From Candidatus Solibacter sp. (GTDB lineage: Bacteria; Acidobacteriota; Terriglobia; Bryobacterales; Bryobacteraceae): a stretch of DNA of 64,000 nt. Made by a program: the position numbers and the translations under genes. Positions 63,959 to 64,000 of the stretch are shown piece after piece. The DNA is taken from contig PNKE01000012.1 in assembly GCA_013822245.1 (NCBI GenBank), positions 47,312 through 111,311 on the forward strand, given 5' to 3'. Below the pieces are notes generated by a model. That model did no database searches. It saw nothing but the letters and a program-made list of their open reading frames with translations, and was not told where the DNA came from. Position 1 is the first letter of the stretch; every line of letters starts with the position of its first letter.

Positions 63959-64000
63959 GGCCGCGCAGCCAGATCACTTGCCGCGAGAGCGAGGCGGGAG

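Overview
The window is GC-rich, densely coded bacterial chromosome. It most likely comes from an Acidobacteriota member near Solibacter/Bryobacter. The main evidence is the 23.9-27.2 kb secreted protein, whose C-terminal region matches the Solibacter-type TIGR03437 family as I remember it. The many small secreted proteins with signal peptides ending in AQ or GQ and the general gene set agree. This is an inference from sequence alone.

Layout. 0-8 kb: end of a probable GNAT gene, an alanine-type aminotransferase, then a plus-strand group: a rhodanese-like protein with an in-frame TGA exactly at the catalytic cysteine codon, an iodotyrosine-deiodinase-like nitroreductase, a Tat-exported TIM-barrel protein, a membrane HD-GYP/GAF/GGDEF protein, a PHP phosphatase and a desaturase. 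8.2-15.6 kb: minus-strand surface-polysaccharide operon (ABC exporter, a 1241-residue triple glycosyltransferase, another GT4 and two small helical proteins), mostly linked by overlapping start/stop codons. 15.6-20.1 kb: translation block rplM-rpsI-rpsB-tsf-pyrH-frr with a recognisable promoter and terminator. 20.1-28.5 kb: DUF3800 protein, etfBA, a dihaem peroxidase, a large beta-helix exoprotein and a decayed BrnT locus. 29.3-33.9 kb: recJ, a small unknown, and a minimal microcompartment locus (modified aldehyde dehydrogenase plus one BMC-H shell protein). 34-38.7 kb: small secreted and membrane proteins, a TlpA-like redoxin beside an hrpB remnant, a class V aminotransferase and a ParDE module.

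38.9-44.7 kb: branched-chain amino-acid operon ilvB-ilvN-ilvC-cimA. It is preceded by a Val/Ile-rich leader peptide and a terminator hairpin that look like a transcription attenuator, and followed by an alkyltransferase-like (ATL) gene. 44.7-50.5 kb: a cluster of five small secreted beta-rich proteins, a pilus-chaperone-like protein and an outer-membrane barrel with transthyretin-like C-terminal domains. It resembles a chaperone-usher system without a recognisable classical usher. 50.5-55.5 kb: a phosphodiesterase, a hydrolase, a RAYT-type transposase flanked by REP-like hairpins, a deoxyhypusine-synthase-family gene and a Gly-rich secreted protein. 55.5-58.4 kb: cdaA-cdaR-glmM (c-di-AMP synthesis and peptidoglycan precursor). 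58.7-64 kb: secreted unknown, YbjQ-like protein, guanine deaminase, superoxide dismutase, gatA-gatC-DUF721, and maf.

The most notable observations are the candidate selenocysteine rhodanese (1.4-1.8 kb), the pilus-like export cluster (44.8-50.5 kb), the ilv attenuator (39.0-39.2 kb), and the microcompartment dehydrogenase with linker-borne helices and a C-terminal TPSAR tail. No tRNA, rRNA or CRISPR array was recognised.
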